Shown here piece after piece: positions 25,710-38,738 of a DNA stretch of 64,000 nt. The stretch is from Coenobita brevimanus (taxonomy: Eukaryota > Arthropoda > Malacostraca > Decapoda > Coenobitidae): the NCBI GenBank assembly GCA_032717465.1, contig CM064657.1, forward strand, positions 23,270,348 to 23,334,347, given 5' to 3'. The translations under genes were made by a program, and so were the position numbers. Below the pieces are notes generated by a model. The model saw only the letters and a list, made by a program, of their open reading frames with translations, searched no databases and was not told where the DNA came from. How positions within the stretch are numbered: position 1 is the first letter of the stretch; each line of letters opens with the position of its first letter.

Positions 25710-26989
25710 TGAATGGGCACACATGTCAGTTGGACAGTCACTGCCTCGGTCAAGCCATTTTATTAGATGTTCTGTTTATATTAATTCCGAAGTAAATTAC
25801 AGAAAAAAAAAAAATTCCTGTTTATATCCCATGGCAGTCTATAAAGCTGATTTGCTGACTTTAAGCTTAGCAGTATCAGTTGAATGAAATAGAAAATGGG
25901 GTATATCCCATGTTTAGATGGAAGACTAACTGTATTCATTATTTTGCATTGCAATATAAGCATGTAGTCAACAGACTCAGAGAGGAGCCTTTGTGACTAT
26001 GTTCAGTGTCAAAACGGGAACAATTATTCCAGCTCGCATTACATGTTCACTCTCTCATGGTCGGGACAACTCTTCTATGCTATTCCTGCTAACGCCACAC
26101 AATTTTATTCAACTGGGAGCGAATCAGAGAAGTCTGAAATAGTTAATAGTCGCCATTAACTCTCTCATTGTTGAAGCAGCTCTAGTGCCCTATTTCTACT
26201 ATTGCCAGACGAAATTATTCAACTCAGAGTGAGTCATAGGTGCATGAGAGTGTTAACCTTATACATTAGATGATCCGCATTCGCTAATTATTTCAAGATG
26301 CTCTCAAATCATGTACTTGACAAGAACTGGGAGTACGCTATGTGAATATCTCTAGCGAGAGCTTCGTCAAAGGTTGTTCCAGCAGTCATTTCGTAATACC
26401 TTCATTAAGTAAGACTGCTAGTATGTAGTTATTACACATGGCTGATAAAATTACAAGCAGATTACATGAAAATGTCGAATGGTAGGCTAGGCAAAAATCG
26501 TTCCAAGAGGCATTACGTTTTAGCTTCATAAGTAAGTCTGCCTCTTATCATGAATATTCATTGAACCCAAATAATACTGTTGACAAAAAATAAATAAATA
26601 AAAAGAACAGAAGAAATGGAGCCTAGCTGAAAATAACGAGTGTAATGCTAGGCGAAGGTGGTTCCAGCAGACACTTACATACCGGTATTAACCTATATAG
26701 ATAGACAGAGGAATATCCGTCTCTGGGAACTGAAGAGCTACTTTTCCCTCAACGGCCCGGGTCCCTGTGAGTCGCATTCTTTGTGGCCTTGGAGATTTCG
26801 TAGCACATCATCCTTAGCGCTTTACTCATGCATGTTGCACCTTTTTATCCTGTTGTACTTTAACGAGATGAGCTGTGCCTGTACTGAAAATATATGGGTA
26901 ACATAAAAGAGAGAGTAAAGGTGTATAAGACAAAATAAATTGCTAAGGACGAGGTTACCACGAAGTCCACAGTACCAACGAGAAATGCG

Positions 26990-26990
<1 letters not shown>
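25710..26990. other. Unique AT-rich sequence, no supportable gene
   Basis: No domain-bearing open frame. Two minus-strand dispersed-motif copies lie near 26085-26230. The plus-strand frame at 26658-26906 has no recognised similarity. Confidence 0.5.
26085..26230 (-). repeat. Two dispersed AATCGTC-motif copies
   Basis: AATTTTATTCAACTGGGAG (26101) and AGACGAAATTATTCAACTC (26207) are reverse-complement matches to the core. Each is preceded by a CTGCTAACGCC- or CTACTATTGCC-like word, the reverse of GGTAGCAAG. Confidence 0.6.
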
Positions 26991-28260
<1,270 letters not shown>

Positions 28261-28499
28261 GTAAATGGTGTGTGAGAATAACTGGTATATTTGAAGAGCT
28301 AGTGTGTATGGGTAGCTGGTGTGGGAGTGACTGAAGTGTGTATATAAGTGATGTGTTTGAAGGCAACACGAAGAGGAAGTGTTTCCAGTAGAAATTTGTG
28401 AATGTAACAAAAGTGTGCAAGTGTAATGGAAGTGTTTGTTAGTCTTGTGAGTTATGTAAGAGGCAGGAGCGCCTGGCACCTCCACACAATATTTGGTCT

Positions 28500-29310
28500 C
28501 TCCGGCACGGCCTACTTTTGATGAAATTATTATCCTGACGGTGAACCTTGCCTGTGTTGTAGTGTAGCATCATTTATTCCTACCCCGCGATGACTCTGCC
28601 CCTGCAAAATTCAAGGCAGTGCCACCCAGCCAGCAGGGGATTCGCATGCGGGAAGCAGCAGCACCAGCAGCAGCAGCAGCAGCAGCAGAAGCAGCGCCAT
28701 CTACATTTATCATTCAAATCTTGCGCGCTTATCGGCGTAACGGTCGTCTCGGGCGTCGCGGTAGCTCCCCAGAAACACATTATTCGATTTCCAAAAGTAA
28801 GAACGGCCCAGAGTGAGGCAGGGCAGAAGAGAACTTGAGTCCCGCGGGGTTTCTTCTTAATTTTCTACGTAGCGCGCACACTGCACCCCCGGGAGCGCCG
28901 AGCCGCCTCTAGCCGAGAATATTCCATACCCATTTTCCTCTTTCATCTCGACCTCGTTGCTCTGGGTCGACTCCAGCCTCGACCCAGAGTGCACCAGGGA
29001 CCCCGGCTTCCTGGGTTCACCGCGCCTGTTTGCCCATTTATTGTGGCCACCTGTTTTTAATTAGATAGTTCCCCGTCTGACACCCCGCCGGGACGCAGCC
29101 ACGCCTTCATCAAAAACATGGGACGGGGGAGCCCTTTGTTTATGTATATTTTTTCCCTTATTGTTTTGTTTTTTACGGCACATGGTGTGTTATTATTTTG
29201 CGTTTGATGAGACGGTATGTATAATTTGTGCTTATTATATATATTATATACAGTAACGGGCAGGCGAGGCGCGTACAATGTACTCACTTGATGAAGCGCT
29301 CCCTACAGGG
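28500..29310. other. GC-richer unique sequence with CAG run
   Basis: A CAG run lies at about 28659-28695. The stretch 28780-29100 is distinctly GC-richer than its surroundings and is not simple repeat, but no open frame in it has recognisable similarity. It could hold an unrecognised exon or regulatory element. Confidence 0.4.
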
Positions 29311-29612
29311 ATTACACTGCACTGAGTGTCAAGCATTTGGTTTCTTATTGCCCAGGAAACCATTTACTATAATACACTGGACGATAACCATGTAGCTAGA
29401 TGGTCGCCTTGTGGACTAGTTGGTTAGGGAGCTCCGGACATGTGGCTCATAAATGTTAACACTCGAGGGGTAGTTGGGGTTTATTGTTTACATACTACCA
29501 CTCAGGGATATGCAACTGCTCACTGTCGCCTTGTGTTTTGATTAAGTGCCTAGCCCCGCATCCCTTTGTTCCTTGTGGGGTAATATACTGTAGGTGTGGA
29601 TGATAGATACAT
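29311..29612 (+). mobile_element. tRNA-derived SINE, plus-strand copy
   Basis: The head reads TGCACTGAGTGTCAAGC, then a hairpin relic (TTTGGTTTCTTATTGCCCAG and GGAAACCATTTAC), then GATAACCATGTAGC. Next is an A-box match TGGACTAGTTGG at about 29413 (11 of 12 to TRGCNNAGYNGG) with GAGCTCC downstream. The body has GGGGTAGTTGGGGTTTATTG, CCACTCAGGGAT, GTGCCTAGCCCC and TTGTGGGGTAA, ending GTGGATGATAGATAC. Every block recurs in order, reversed, at 46540-46835. Pol III transcription is inferred from the box. Confidence 0.75.
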
Positions 29613-29614
29613 AC

Positions 29615-30870
29615 GGTAGATATTGTGTCGTGCATCAAGACTTACAGTGAGGAGAATGTAACTTGTTGTAGGCTTACTGTTTCATAAGACAGAATATTTG
29701 AGCTGTGATTATATACTGTATGTATTACATTTACTATGTGAATCCCAGCCACTGTACTTGTTCTGCTTTAACTTGGCCAAAAATTTCCGGCCCTTTACCG
29801 TGAATGCTGATTTGTATCACAAGATTAATATTAGATGATGATGCTAGTCACAAAGATGTGCTGTGGGAAGGATGTAGATCCTTAACATTGTTTTATTGTC
29901 ACTGAGCTGCAAGAAATAGGCTGCAAAAGAACGAGAGTCACAACCAAGTTAATGTGAACGAACCATACCAGGCAAATATTACCATTTACAATACCGGCGT
30001 CCCTTCTTCCACATTCACAAGTAATTTAAACTTGCTGAAGTGTAAGGGCGTACTGTGCTATGTTTAGCTTAGTGTGGGACGTGTTAAGAGTTCAGACACA
30101 TTTATAAAAGCATGGTTAGTGTTTCAGTATGGAGACATGCCGGTGCAAGTGTGATGTACTCCCGGTATGCATGTAAGCCTTCGGACTTTAACGCGTTGAA
30201 CATCTGGCTACAAATTCGAAGCACGAAGAGTGAGAACTGTGAAGTCGAACCAGTTGCCATGGGGTCATGTGACTGGCACCTGTGTTTGTAGAGGCTGGCA
30301 GGATGGTGTGGGGTAAAGGGAGGGGGGGGTGCGAAAGTGGCATGATTGCCATTTATTGTTTGAGGATATTAATGACAAAAGATAACAGATTAATTTGGTT
30401 TCAAAGGGGCGTGTGGTTTACCATTACCTGTGTATAATTTCACACGTAAATCGTGAGAATTAGACGCGTCATATTTTAGCACCAATCGCACCCCAAATGC
30501 CCACCGTCTCTGTCTCTTCCGTGCTATTCATTGCAGCAAGATGAAAGTGTTAGGCAAATCACAGACAGAAACTCGTTAACATTCCCTTCCTGGTTTACTT
30601 ATGCTTTGAAACAGGTACCGGTAATCAATCTGTTGCAAGAGGCGCCCATATCATTCTGTGAGTATCACTTTATACGAGTATAATAAGACAACGTATGTGA
30701 AATCGTCTGCCACTATGAACCCTCGTGGGCTGGGCTTAACACTGTGCCATTAGCGCATAATACTATTGAGCAAAACATGCTAAACATACTAAACAGCGAT
30801 ACCATATTATATACTCATAACACAAAGTTTCACTAATATTTTTATATTAATATACATAAAAACACATACA
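29615..30870. other. Unique sequence including dispersed repeat A copy
   Basis: Apart from repeat A at 29761-30000, this stretch is ordinary AT-rich sequence without supportable genes. Confidence 0.5.
29761..30000 (+). repeat. Unnamed dispersed repeat A, copy 2
   Basis: It matches 16403-16665 and 47100-47310 in order: CTTTAACTTGGCCAAAAATT, GCTAGTCACAAAGATGTGCT, GTGGGAAGGATG, TTTTATTGTCACTGAGCTGC, AAGAAATAGGCTGCAAAA and GAACCATACCAGGCAA. Confidence 0.6.
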
Positions 30871-30876
30871 GTATGT

Positions 30877-30879
<3 letters not shown>

Positions 30880-30956
<77 letters not shown>

Positions 30957-30973
30957 TATATATATATATATAT

Positions 30974-31061
<88 letters not shown>

Positions 31062-31096
31062 GTGTGTGTGTGTGTGTGTATGTGTGTGTGTGTGTG
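30880..31096. repeat. (TA)n array followed by GT array
   Basis: About 180 bases of TA with two ATTATATATTAT interruptions, then about 35 bases of GT. Confidence 0.97.
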
Positions 31097-31171
31097 TTTT
31101 TGTTTGTTACTAATGAACTCCCATATAGGCCTCATATTCATGTATTTAACCATCTGTACATTAACCCATTA

Positions 31172-31818
31172 AGGCCCAATTCACACTATAGGGACGGTCG
31201 CGCTCCGCTCACGGTCCGGTCAAATATTACATGCACTTCAGTGGAAACATTCACACTGGCAGTAACGGTCAAGGAACGTTCCGCTCTCGCTCCGCGCACG
31301 ATCCTTTCAAAAGATATTTTGACCGGAGCGAGAGTGGACCGTGAGCGGAGCGAACCGACAGCGTGAACACCCGCCACGGCCTCGCTCCGCTCCAGTCTTG
31401 ATTCAGCCCTCTGAATGATGTGTTTTCCTTCTTCAGGTCATCCTCAATTTTTGATACTATTTTTTCAAATGTTCCAATGTTCATTCTAATATAGCTGTGA
31501 AATTTACTTTCATCATCAGTCAGATGAGGAAACAGTGTATGGAATCCCCCTTCACTTTTCCCATCTTGCAAAAATGAATGAACCCACACTCTCTTTCTTT
31601 TCCGACTTTGTTTTCTTCTTTCTTTTTCTTCTTCATCCAGTGCAATGGCGATCATTGTCAATTCGGCTCGTGAAAAATCATGATGTTGAGGGAGAGGGGA
31701 TGACGGGACCGTGGGCGAAGCGAGAGCGAGCCGGAAGTGTGAATGCACCAGGACCGTGAGCGGAGCGAGAATGGAGCATGATTGGAGAGTGACCGTCCCT
31801 ATAGTGTGAATAGGTACT
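31172..31818 (-). mobile_element. Harbinger/PIF-type deletion derivative with inverted ends
   Basis: The ends are inverted copies. ATTCACACTATAGGGACGGT begins at 31179, and its exact reverse complement ends at 31811. Including imperfect outer bases, the match runs from about 31172 to 31818. A second inverted pair, CGCTCCGCTCACGGTCC and GGACCGTGAGCGGAGCG, lies just inside, and GC-rich relatives of it recur at 31280-31375. The inside holds the N-terminal part of a transposase but no catalytic domain, so the element is non-autonomous. A three-base target duplication, usual for this superfamily, could not be identified. Confidence 0.8.
31390..31748 (-). pseudogene. Harbinger transposase (ALP1-like) N-terminal fragment
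   Basis: The minus-strand frame from 31748 encodes an acidic/basic stretch (EEEKERRKQSRKRKR), then RVWVHSFLQDGK, GGFHTLFPHLTDDESKF and YIRMNIGTFEKI. This is the conserved N-terminal block of Harbinger/ALP1-like transposases, in which WVHP, FHTLFPDL and YFRM are typical. After about 110 residues it passes directly into terminal-repeat sequence, so the DDE nuclease domain is deleted. Intact family members are usually around 350-400 residues (general knowledge). The open frame continues through the terminal repeat to 31269, but that part is not transposase. Confidence 0.8.
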
Positions 31819-32207
31819 TCTGCTCAGTTAATTCATGATTTGCATATGCGTAATAGATTTATATGTGTGGTTCTCATAACAGGACAGTTCCTTAAATTTC
31901 ATATACTGTATTATATCCTTGCAAAGCCATGATGTCTAAGGTAATATTATGCAGTTATCGGCATTTCAGGTTACCATCCCATCACGTTCACAATTTATTA
32001 CTTAGACTGTGATCACGTCTTACCCTCTCCCCCATACCCTCCCGTCCAGTCGTCCACCCCCGCCTCCTCCACAAATACTGTTGCCAGACAAATGATTCCG
32101 TGGCAGCTTCTTTGACGTCACAAGTCTCCGTGCTTCGAATTTGTAGTCAGGTGATAACGCGAAGAAGTCCACAGGTGTAACTGTTAGTGTGTTATCGTGG
32201 TTATTCA

Positions 32208-32212
<5 letters not shown>

Positions 32213-32301
<89 letters not shown>

Positions 32302-32302
32302 C
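32213..32302. repeat. Compound GT-GATA-GA microsatellite
   Basis: About 56 bases of GT, three GATA units and about 22 bases of GA in direct succession. Confidence 0.97.
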
Positions 32303-32381
32303 GAGTTGGGGGGGGAGGTACAAGCGCCATCTCTAAAATCTGTAAGAGTCATAAGAATTTGTACGAGGAATAACCTGAATT

Positions 32382-32383
<2 letters not shown>

Positions 32384-32446
<63 letters not shown>
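32384..32446. repeat. (TA)n microsatellite
   Basis: About 62 bases of uninterrupted TA. Confidence 0.97.
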
Positions 32447-32448
<2 letters not shown>

Positions 32449-33307
32449 CTAGATAACATCTAACATCCAAACTATTAGAGATTCTGCATCAGGTGCATCA
32501 TATTTATGATGAATCATATTATTATGGTTTGTTTTTGGCAGGTAGCAGTAGGATGAGAGCTGTTCAAGTATACAGGATTTGTCGCTAATGAGAGCAGCGC
32601 ATATACATTTTGTATCATCTTGTACTCTGACCTGTTCATTACGGCCGTATCATTTTATTTCAGTATACAGTCACTAGTATTGGTATGCGTTTTGTTTAAC
32701 GACATAAATAATAGTAATAATAATCGAATTTTATACATAACATTGTATTATCGAATTTATCATCATAGTAACTCTGTTTCGAACAAACAAACGAGGTGAC
32801 GAGGATTAATGAACTGGAAGCGAAAAATACAAAGGTAGGAGAATTATCATGAGTGCAGAGTGAAATGCAACATCCCATGGTACATACATACATACATCTA
32901 TGTCTGTCTGTCTACTTACCTGCCTCTATATAAGTCAGTCTAATTATCGATCAACCTGCCTCCCCCCCCTCTCTCTCGCTTTCTCTCTCTCTTTCTGAGA
33001 GAGAGAGAGAGAGAGAGAGGGGAAGGGAGAGGGAGAGAGAGAAAGCCTTTGAAATTCTTGGCCTTGCCTCACAGACAAAATCCACACAAGAATGTGTCTC
33101 GGATCATCTGTGGGATACAGACATCTTAGTTCATAAATGAACCACCACTTAAAGAAAAGGGATACAAAGTTGGCATGTGATTATACATACGTATTTTATC
33201 ATTTTCGCCCATTTATCAGTTCAGTTGGTTTCTCATCTTTCATATCTCACTTTTTCACACATTCACATACCATTCCCAACCAGTTTCATTGCCTCTCAAA
33301 TGTATTT

Positions 33308-33660
33308 TCAAGCATATATATACAACGCTGTTTTGTTCCATACTTTCAGTGTTACCATACCATCTACACACACACTTTTCTTTTCCACCTTTAAGTCAGT
33401 AAGCCTCCCGATTTTTTTTTTAATACTCTTCACCTCACTTATCTTGTACAGATTCCTTACCAGGCATATTTCTGCCGCTGTCACCTTTGATTTTTGATAC
33501 TCATGCCATTCCAGTGTCTCAGACCCCTTCATTAATTTGGGTATTAATAACCCTGCCATTCCAGTGTCTCAGATCCCTTCATTAATCTGGGTACTAACAA
33601 CGCCCATGGTATCCTCATTAGCCACTGTACTTAGCCCTGTCTTCTGTATCAAGTCCTTCA
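33308..33660 (-). pseudogene. Unrecognised coding-like fragment with 50-bp tandem duplication
   Basis: The minus-strand frame 33308-33559 (83 codons) has a balanced, protein-like composition (LEWHEYQKSKVTAAE, LVRNLYKISEVKSIKKK) unlike the low-complexity frames elsewhere. I do not recognise the family; a fragment of a further LINE is possible. Immediately adjacent, a 50-base segment starting GCCATTCCAGTGTCTCAGA is tandemly duplicated (33505 and 33555), with a few differences. Confidence 0.3.
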
Positions 33661-34230
33661 TTGCACCGGCTAGTTAATGTCCTGGAGCCACTCTACTCTC
33701 AGTTTAATGACACACACAACAGTATACACGCTTTTCTATCACTGCATCAATTGCTTACAATTTTCCACAGTTTTATGTTTCTTGGTTCACTAACTTCTTA
33801 TGCTGTGAGTCATCTGCTCTTTCAAGTCTTCACTCTGATGTATGTCCAGTATAGTAATTTTTTTATACGATGTTCACTGTTTTTATGGAGTGTATTATAA
33901 AGTTCAGTGTCATTATATTAGTAGGCACTGGTAGCTAGCATTGCGAGGTGGAATGTTTACGTCTGTATTATAATGCCATGAAAGATTATGCATTATTTTT
34001 ATGACGAGGTTGGTTACTTCGTATCTCTTCCACTGATATGCGTAAAATCGTTTTCGATGGTTATAAGAAAAAATAAATAAACAGAACAGTGTACTGGAGG
34101 AGTTGACGGAAAACTTTTAACCTTTTCAGTCCGGTAACCTAGATATATTAATACCTCCATTAATTTCATCCAGCTTATGAGAAACTCTTGGAACTGGAGG
34201 GGTTAGGTGCAATCTTCATAAACACTTTTA

Positions 34231-34842
34231 CAGGGAGATTAAAAAAAGGGGAAGGATTTGAAACGTCAGTTATTTCTTTGTTTCCTAACCTACACCTTTT
34301 TCCCTTCTAGATTTTGGTGGTGGGAGTGTGGTATTCAACAAAAGTGAAATGAACTTTTCAAGCAAAAGTGGTTTTCACAACAGAGCAGAAAATCATTAAC
34401 GCCCATTTCTTTTATGAGACCAAAACTGTACGTCGCACTCCGACGTCACTTTTCCCGTGAGTTCTAGGTCCAAACACGAGATGCACCTACGGACCACATC
34501 ATACTGAGGATTGTCAACCACACTGGGAGCAACGGTACTCTCCATAGCATACACAAGGGCAACAGTAGACGTCCAGCATCATTTACACAGACGTAAGTCA
34601 GCACTGATCCTGAACCCAACTTAGCCATCAGAAGCTTAAAGAAGTCCCACCGCAGCCGCTCCCAAGAATTGGACGGTAAAGACTTTATGCTGTGTTGTGA
34701 AAACCATTTTTGCTGAAGACTGCAGCTTCAGTGTGTTGATTGGTATAATCCCATTATCAGAGCCTGAAAAGGAAAAGGGTGCAGCTTAGAAAGCAAAAAA
34801 ATAACGGACGTTTCAAATCTTTGCACTATTTTTGAAGCTCTG
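34231..34842 (+). mobile_element. Mariner-like deletion derivative with long inverted ends and TA duplication
   Basis: The element begins CAGGGAGATTAAAAAAAGG and ends with the reverse complement of CAGAGCTTCAAAAATAG, flanked by TA at 34229-34230 and 34843-34844. The ends align for about 150 bases with mismatches: GGATTTGAAACGTCAGTTAT against AGATTTGAAACGTCCGTTAT, CACCTTTTTCCCTT against CACCCTTTTCCTT, and AGTGGTTTTCACAACAGAGC against AATGGTTTTCACAACACAGC. The TA target and CAGGG start are typical of the Tc1/mariner superfamily. Length is 612 bases; intact mariners are usually over 1.2 kb, so the catalytic part is missing. Confidence 0.85.
34416..34690 (+). pseudogene. Mariner-like transposase N-terminal (HTH) fragment
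   Basis: A plus-strand frame with two stops reads LRRHFSREF, stop, VQTRDAPTDHIILRIV, HTGSNGTLHSIHKGNSRRP, ASFTQT, stop, VSTDPEPNLAIRSLKKS and RSRSQELDG. Order and spacing match the N-terminal DNA-binding region of mariner-like transposases, where a TGSV, GRP and SP.KS..R.SQELGI pattern is common. It then runs into the right inverted repeat, so the DD(D/E) catalytic domain is absent. The two in-frame stops show it is not functional. Confidence 0.7.
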
Positions 34843-34865
34843 TATACTTCCAGAGATCCTTCTTT

Positions 34866-34912
34866 AGTTGAATAAAATCGTCTGGTGGAAGCATGAATAC
34901 ACAATAAAGTGT
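34866..34912 (+). repeat. Dispersed AATCGTC-motif copy
   Basis: It reads GTTGAATAAAATCGTCTGG then TGGAAGCATGAATACACAATA, one of the best matches to the consensus. It lies 24 bases beyond the mariner-like element. Confidence 0.75.
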
Positions 34913-35363
34913 GTCACTGTAATGAAGAGAATCGTTTCATTAAAAACTGTCTCCCTCCAAGCTGCATACAGTCATCTACAGTATATGGTTGCCACCATAG
35001 AGAAAGGCATCATTTTAATGAGGGGGGGGGGTGAAGCTGCAACAGCAACTTTATCTACCTAGGGGAGAAAATGCAGTGTAAAAACAATTATGAACTAAAA
35101 GTGATCAAATCTCAGGCTCAAATACATTCTGTGATATTGAGAAATTTAATTGTAATAACTGTTCCACAACTATACTAATATATGATGAGCAGTGTATTTG
35201 TCAGGAAAATTCTTAATCGTATATTTTTAGAATATTTCACCTATTGCTTCTTGTTTTTTTAATCTAACTACTACAGGGACGGCGTAATAATACAGGTATT
35301 CTCAAAGCTTTCATACCAAAAGCGTAACAACTATTCAGTACAATGAAAAACAAGAATGGTATT

Positions 35364-35620
<257 letters not shown>

Positions 35621-35649
35621 CTGGGCAAAGACATGACGTTCCGTTGCCT

Positions 35650-37410
35650 AAGGCCGAGCAGTCCTCCCAAGTTTTACATTCCCTTCACATAGCATCTTGG
35701 TGTTAATACTCACCGTCCATATTGAATACATGCTAGGGCTATCTCATTCAGGATTGGTAAATAACATGGGGGGTAGGGTATTTTTATAAGGGAACGGGGA
35801 AGGGCTGTTTGTGGAAGATCAGTAAAGTCTGCTTCGGTAAAATTCAAATCATCAAACTGTTCACTGCCCCATCCAAGGACCGAACAACAGCCAGCCTCTC
35901 CAGCCACTCGACCCTCACCCAGTTATGTCCCCTTACAACCATGGTTATGGAAGTGTGCGTGCGAGTTCCTGTGTGCGTGAGTGAGTGAGTGAGTGAGAGT
36001 GAGGCGGGTACATGCACGGGCTCTCAATATTGATGTACTACAGCCAGCGGGACCGTCTGGCCGCCTCAAGTATTCACACCAGTCATCAATACACCAATAT
36101 GTCACTCATCCATAACTACGCGCGCCAAGGTGAAGCCCTGTATTCTCACCCTCCAATTATTCCATTACCGTCGCCGCCACCCAGCCATGAGCCAGACATA
36201 AAATTTACTGCAGTCTCACTCACACAATGGATCGTGTTCCCCCTGGCGTGCATATTGTCGTAACACATCTTTCTTAGTGGTTTATTTTGTTTAACAGTCC
36301 GATGACGTGGTTTTTATTATGCTATTAGCCACTGCCGTTAGACGACACTCAGTGTAGGAGGGATCTAATGAACAGTAAATTAATTAAGGCCATATCTAAC
36401 CCATCCAGCATTAAGTATCTGTCTTCACTTGAAAAAATCGTCCTTTAGAAGCAAGAAGAAATCAGTAATTCACGTGATCATACTGAGAGGGTTAATATCT
36501 TCATGTATGTCACAGGGGCAAACAGTGTGTATTTTACTTACAAGCGTTGTAAAGTAGGTCGCCCTAAAGCCCGGAACGTGGAGGTAGAAGCGAGTTAAAA
36601 GATAACCCCCCAGTGAAAAGGCTGTTTTTAAATATTTTATCTAATACATTATTACCATGGATTTTTATTGTGTCTGCATTCAGACATTAAGCCTATAACC
36701 CTAAAAGCAGAGAGAAAAAAAAAGCAAGAGTTACGGGTATAGGGTGGAAATACCATTTATTTTAAGATGGTTAATAAATGCCATGTCAATAGGTGTATGA
36801 AGTCATCGTAAATAAAATTTGTTCTCCTTAGTTTCCAGTATCATATCATATATTAGTGACTCTTTGTGAGCTTTGAACAGAAAAAAATATTACCCTAGGT
36901 AATGATTTTAGAGAAAAACTTCTATAATGAAATCAACTCAAAATGACTCTTTCTTACGTCATAGCGATGACACATCGGATACCCTGCCAAGGGCCTTTTA
37001 GATGTTCCCATATTCCCTATTCCCCTATGGCCTTTGACCAGATTATTGTGAGGAAATATTAAGGTTTCATATGCAAAATAAAAGACTAAGGAAGAAGTGA
37101 TACGAAATCGCCAACGCCAACGAGAATACTGCTCGAAGGAAGCTCATCATCGTGGAACAAATCCCCAACAAAAATCAGTCCAAAATATCAAACTGCTCGA
37201 AAATATCAACCTGTTCCATTAATCTGTCTCACTGAAGCCACAGAATGAACCCCAGAAAGATGTGATATGAATGTGTCACTAAAAAGAAAATAAAATACCT
37301 TGTTTAGTACAGGCTTTCTAAGTACCAGTAATGTCCAGTATTCTTGTGCGCTGACGATATCTGGCGCTTCTTCGTTGTTGATTTGTTTTGCATATTCAGT
37401 ACACGTTATT
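35650..37410. other. Unique sequence, no supportable gene
   Basis: Ordinary AT-rich sequence. GAGT repeats occur near 35978-35998, with the reverse-strand Ser/Leu/Thr peptide being an artefact. One dispersed-motif copy is at 36426-36472. Confidence 0.5.
36426..36472 (+). repeat. Dispersed AATCGTC-motif copy
   Basis: It reads CACTTGAAAAAATCGTCC then TTTAGAAGCAAGAAGAAATCAGTAA, with a GAGAGGGTTAAT flank about 30 bases downstream. Confidence 0.6.
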
Positions 37411-37435
37411 ATTATCTATCTATCTATTGCCAGAC

Positions 37436-37987
37436 GCCTCAATCCCGTTTGGGGTGGCCACAAACAAATCGCCTCCAAGTCGCCCTGTCCCCCGCCATTT
37501 CACTCCCCTGCTCCCAACTCACACACCCCTCTCTCATATACCTCTCCACCCCATCTCTCCATCTCATCCTCGGCCTCCCCCTCCCTCTTTCCCCCTCCAC
37601 CTCACTCACATACACTCTCTTCGTCAGTCTTTCACCCTCCATCCTCTCCACATGGCCAAACCACCTCAGTGTGTTCCTCATAACGCTTCCTATCACATCC
37701 ACATCAACACCACAACGCTCCTTTATATCCTCATTCGTCAGCCTGTCTCTCCATGTGACTCCACAGGCTCCTCTTAAATAACTCATTTCCACGGCTCTCA
37801 CTCTTGACTTGTGTCCTTCCAACAACGTCCACGCTTCACTTCCGTACGTTAGAGTTGGTATCACAATACTGTCATGTAGTAACTTTTTCACTTCCATGCT
37901 CACTTCCCTGTTTCTTATCACTGCTTTCAAAGAACCAGCAACCTTTCTTCCCTGCTGTACCCTTTCAAGCACTTCACCCTCCAAACC
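37436..37987 (-). pseudogene. RTE-like RT C-terminal region
   Basis: In the same frame as the RT core beyond the nonsense codon. It shows VLERVQQGRKVAGSLKAV, YGSEAWTLLEGHKSR, LRWFGHVERMEGERLTKR and GRPRMRWRDGVERYM, and ends CGHPKRD followed by TGA. This tail is the thumb/C-terminal part seen in all RTE-like copies in the window. Confidence 0.88.
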
Positions 37988-38701
37988 TCAATCCTTACTC
38001 ATCACACTACCCAAGTACTTAAACGTACTCACATTTTCCAATTCCTCACCATCCAACCTCGCTGTACATTCACTGACTTCACCTCTCTCAAAGACCATCA
38101 CTTTACTCTTCCCTACATTCACCTTTAGATTCCGTTTCCTACACACTCTCTCAAACTCATCCACCAAGCCTTGCAGCTCTCCTTCGTCTTCACTCAACAA
38201 CACGGTATCATCTGCAAACAACAGTACAGGGAGTTTCCAAACACTATCCTCTCTCACCAGGGCCACTCCAACATCCACTACCCTACCTTGTACCTCTTTT
38301 ATTACCCCATCCATGTACAGATTGAACAACCATGGAGACATGACACATCCCTGTTTCAACCCAACTTTCAAAGAGAAAAATTCACTTAGTTCACCATCCA
38401 CACGCACTGCAGCCTTTCCACCATCGTACATACTCTTCACAGCATTCAACAACTTCCCATCTATTCCATATATTCTTAACACTTTCCACAATCCTAGTCT
38501 ATCCACCCTGTCATATGCTTTCTCCAAATCCATGAAAGCCGCATACAACTTCTTTCCCTTCTCTAGAAACTTTTCCACTAAAGATCTGAGAATGAATATC
38601 TGATCTACACAACCTCTTCCCTTCCTAAAGCCTCCCTGTTCTTCTCCTACTAATTTCTCTGTTCTTTCTCTAACTCTGTCAATAAGTATCCTACCATACA
38701 C
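37988..38701 (-). pseudogene. RTE-like reverse transcriptase core
   Basis: This continues the LINE reading frame after the 2-base loss. Motifs include MDLEKAYDRVDR (RT block with the first catalytic Asp), GLKQGCVMSPWLFNLYMD, LLFADDTVLLSEDEGE (catalytic FADD) and FKYLGSVMSKD. The frame ends at a TGA at 37988-37990, where the sister copy at 43.8 kb has GGA (Gly), so a single-base nonsense change is the simplest explanation. Function in the family is RNA-templated DNA synthesis. Confidence 0.9.
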
Positions 38702-38738
38702 TTTTCCTATTATACTAAGAAGACAAATGCCCCTATGA

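Larger units (their letters stand above)
31820..33130. other. Unique sequence with several microsatellites
   Basis: Contains (GT)n, GATA and GA at 32213-32302, (TA)n at 32384-32446 and GA with CT runs at about 32965-33045. No supportable gene. Confidence 0.6.
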
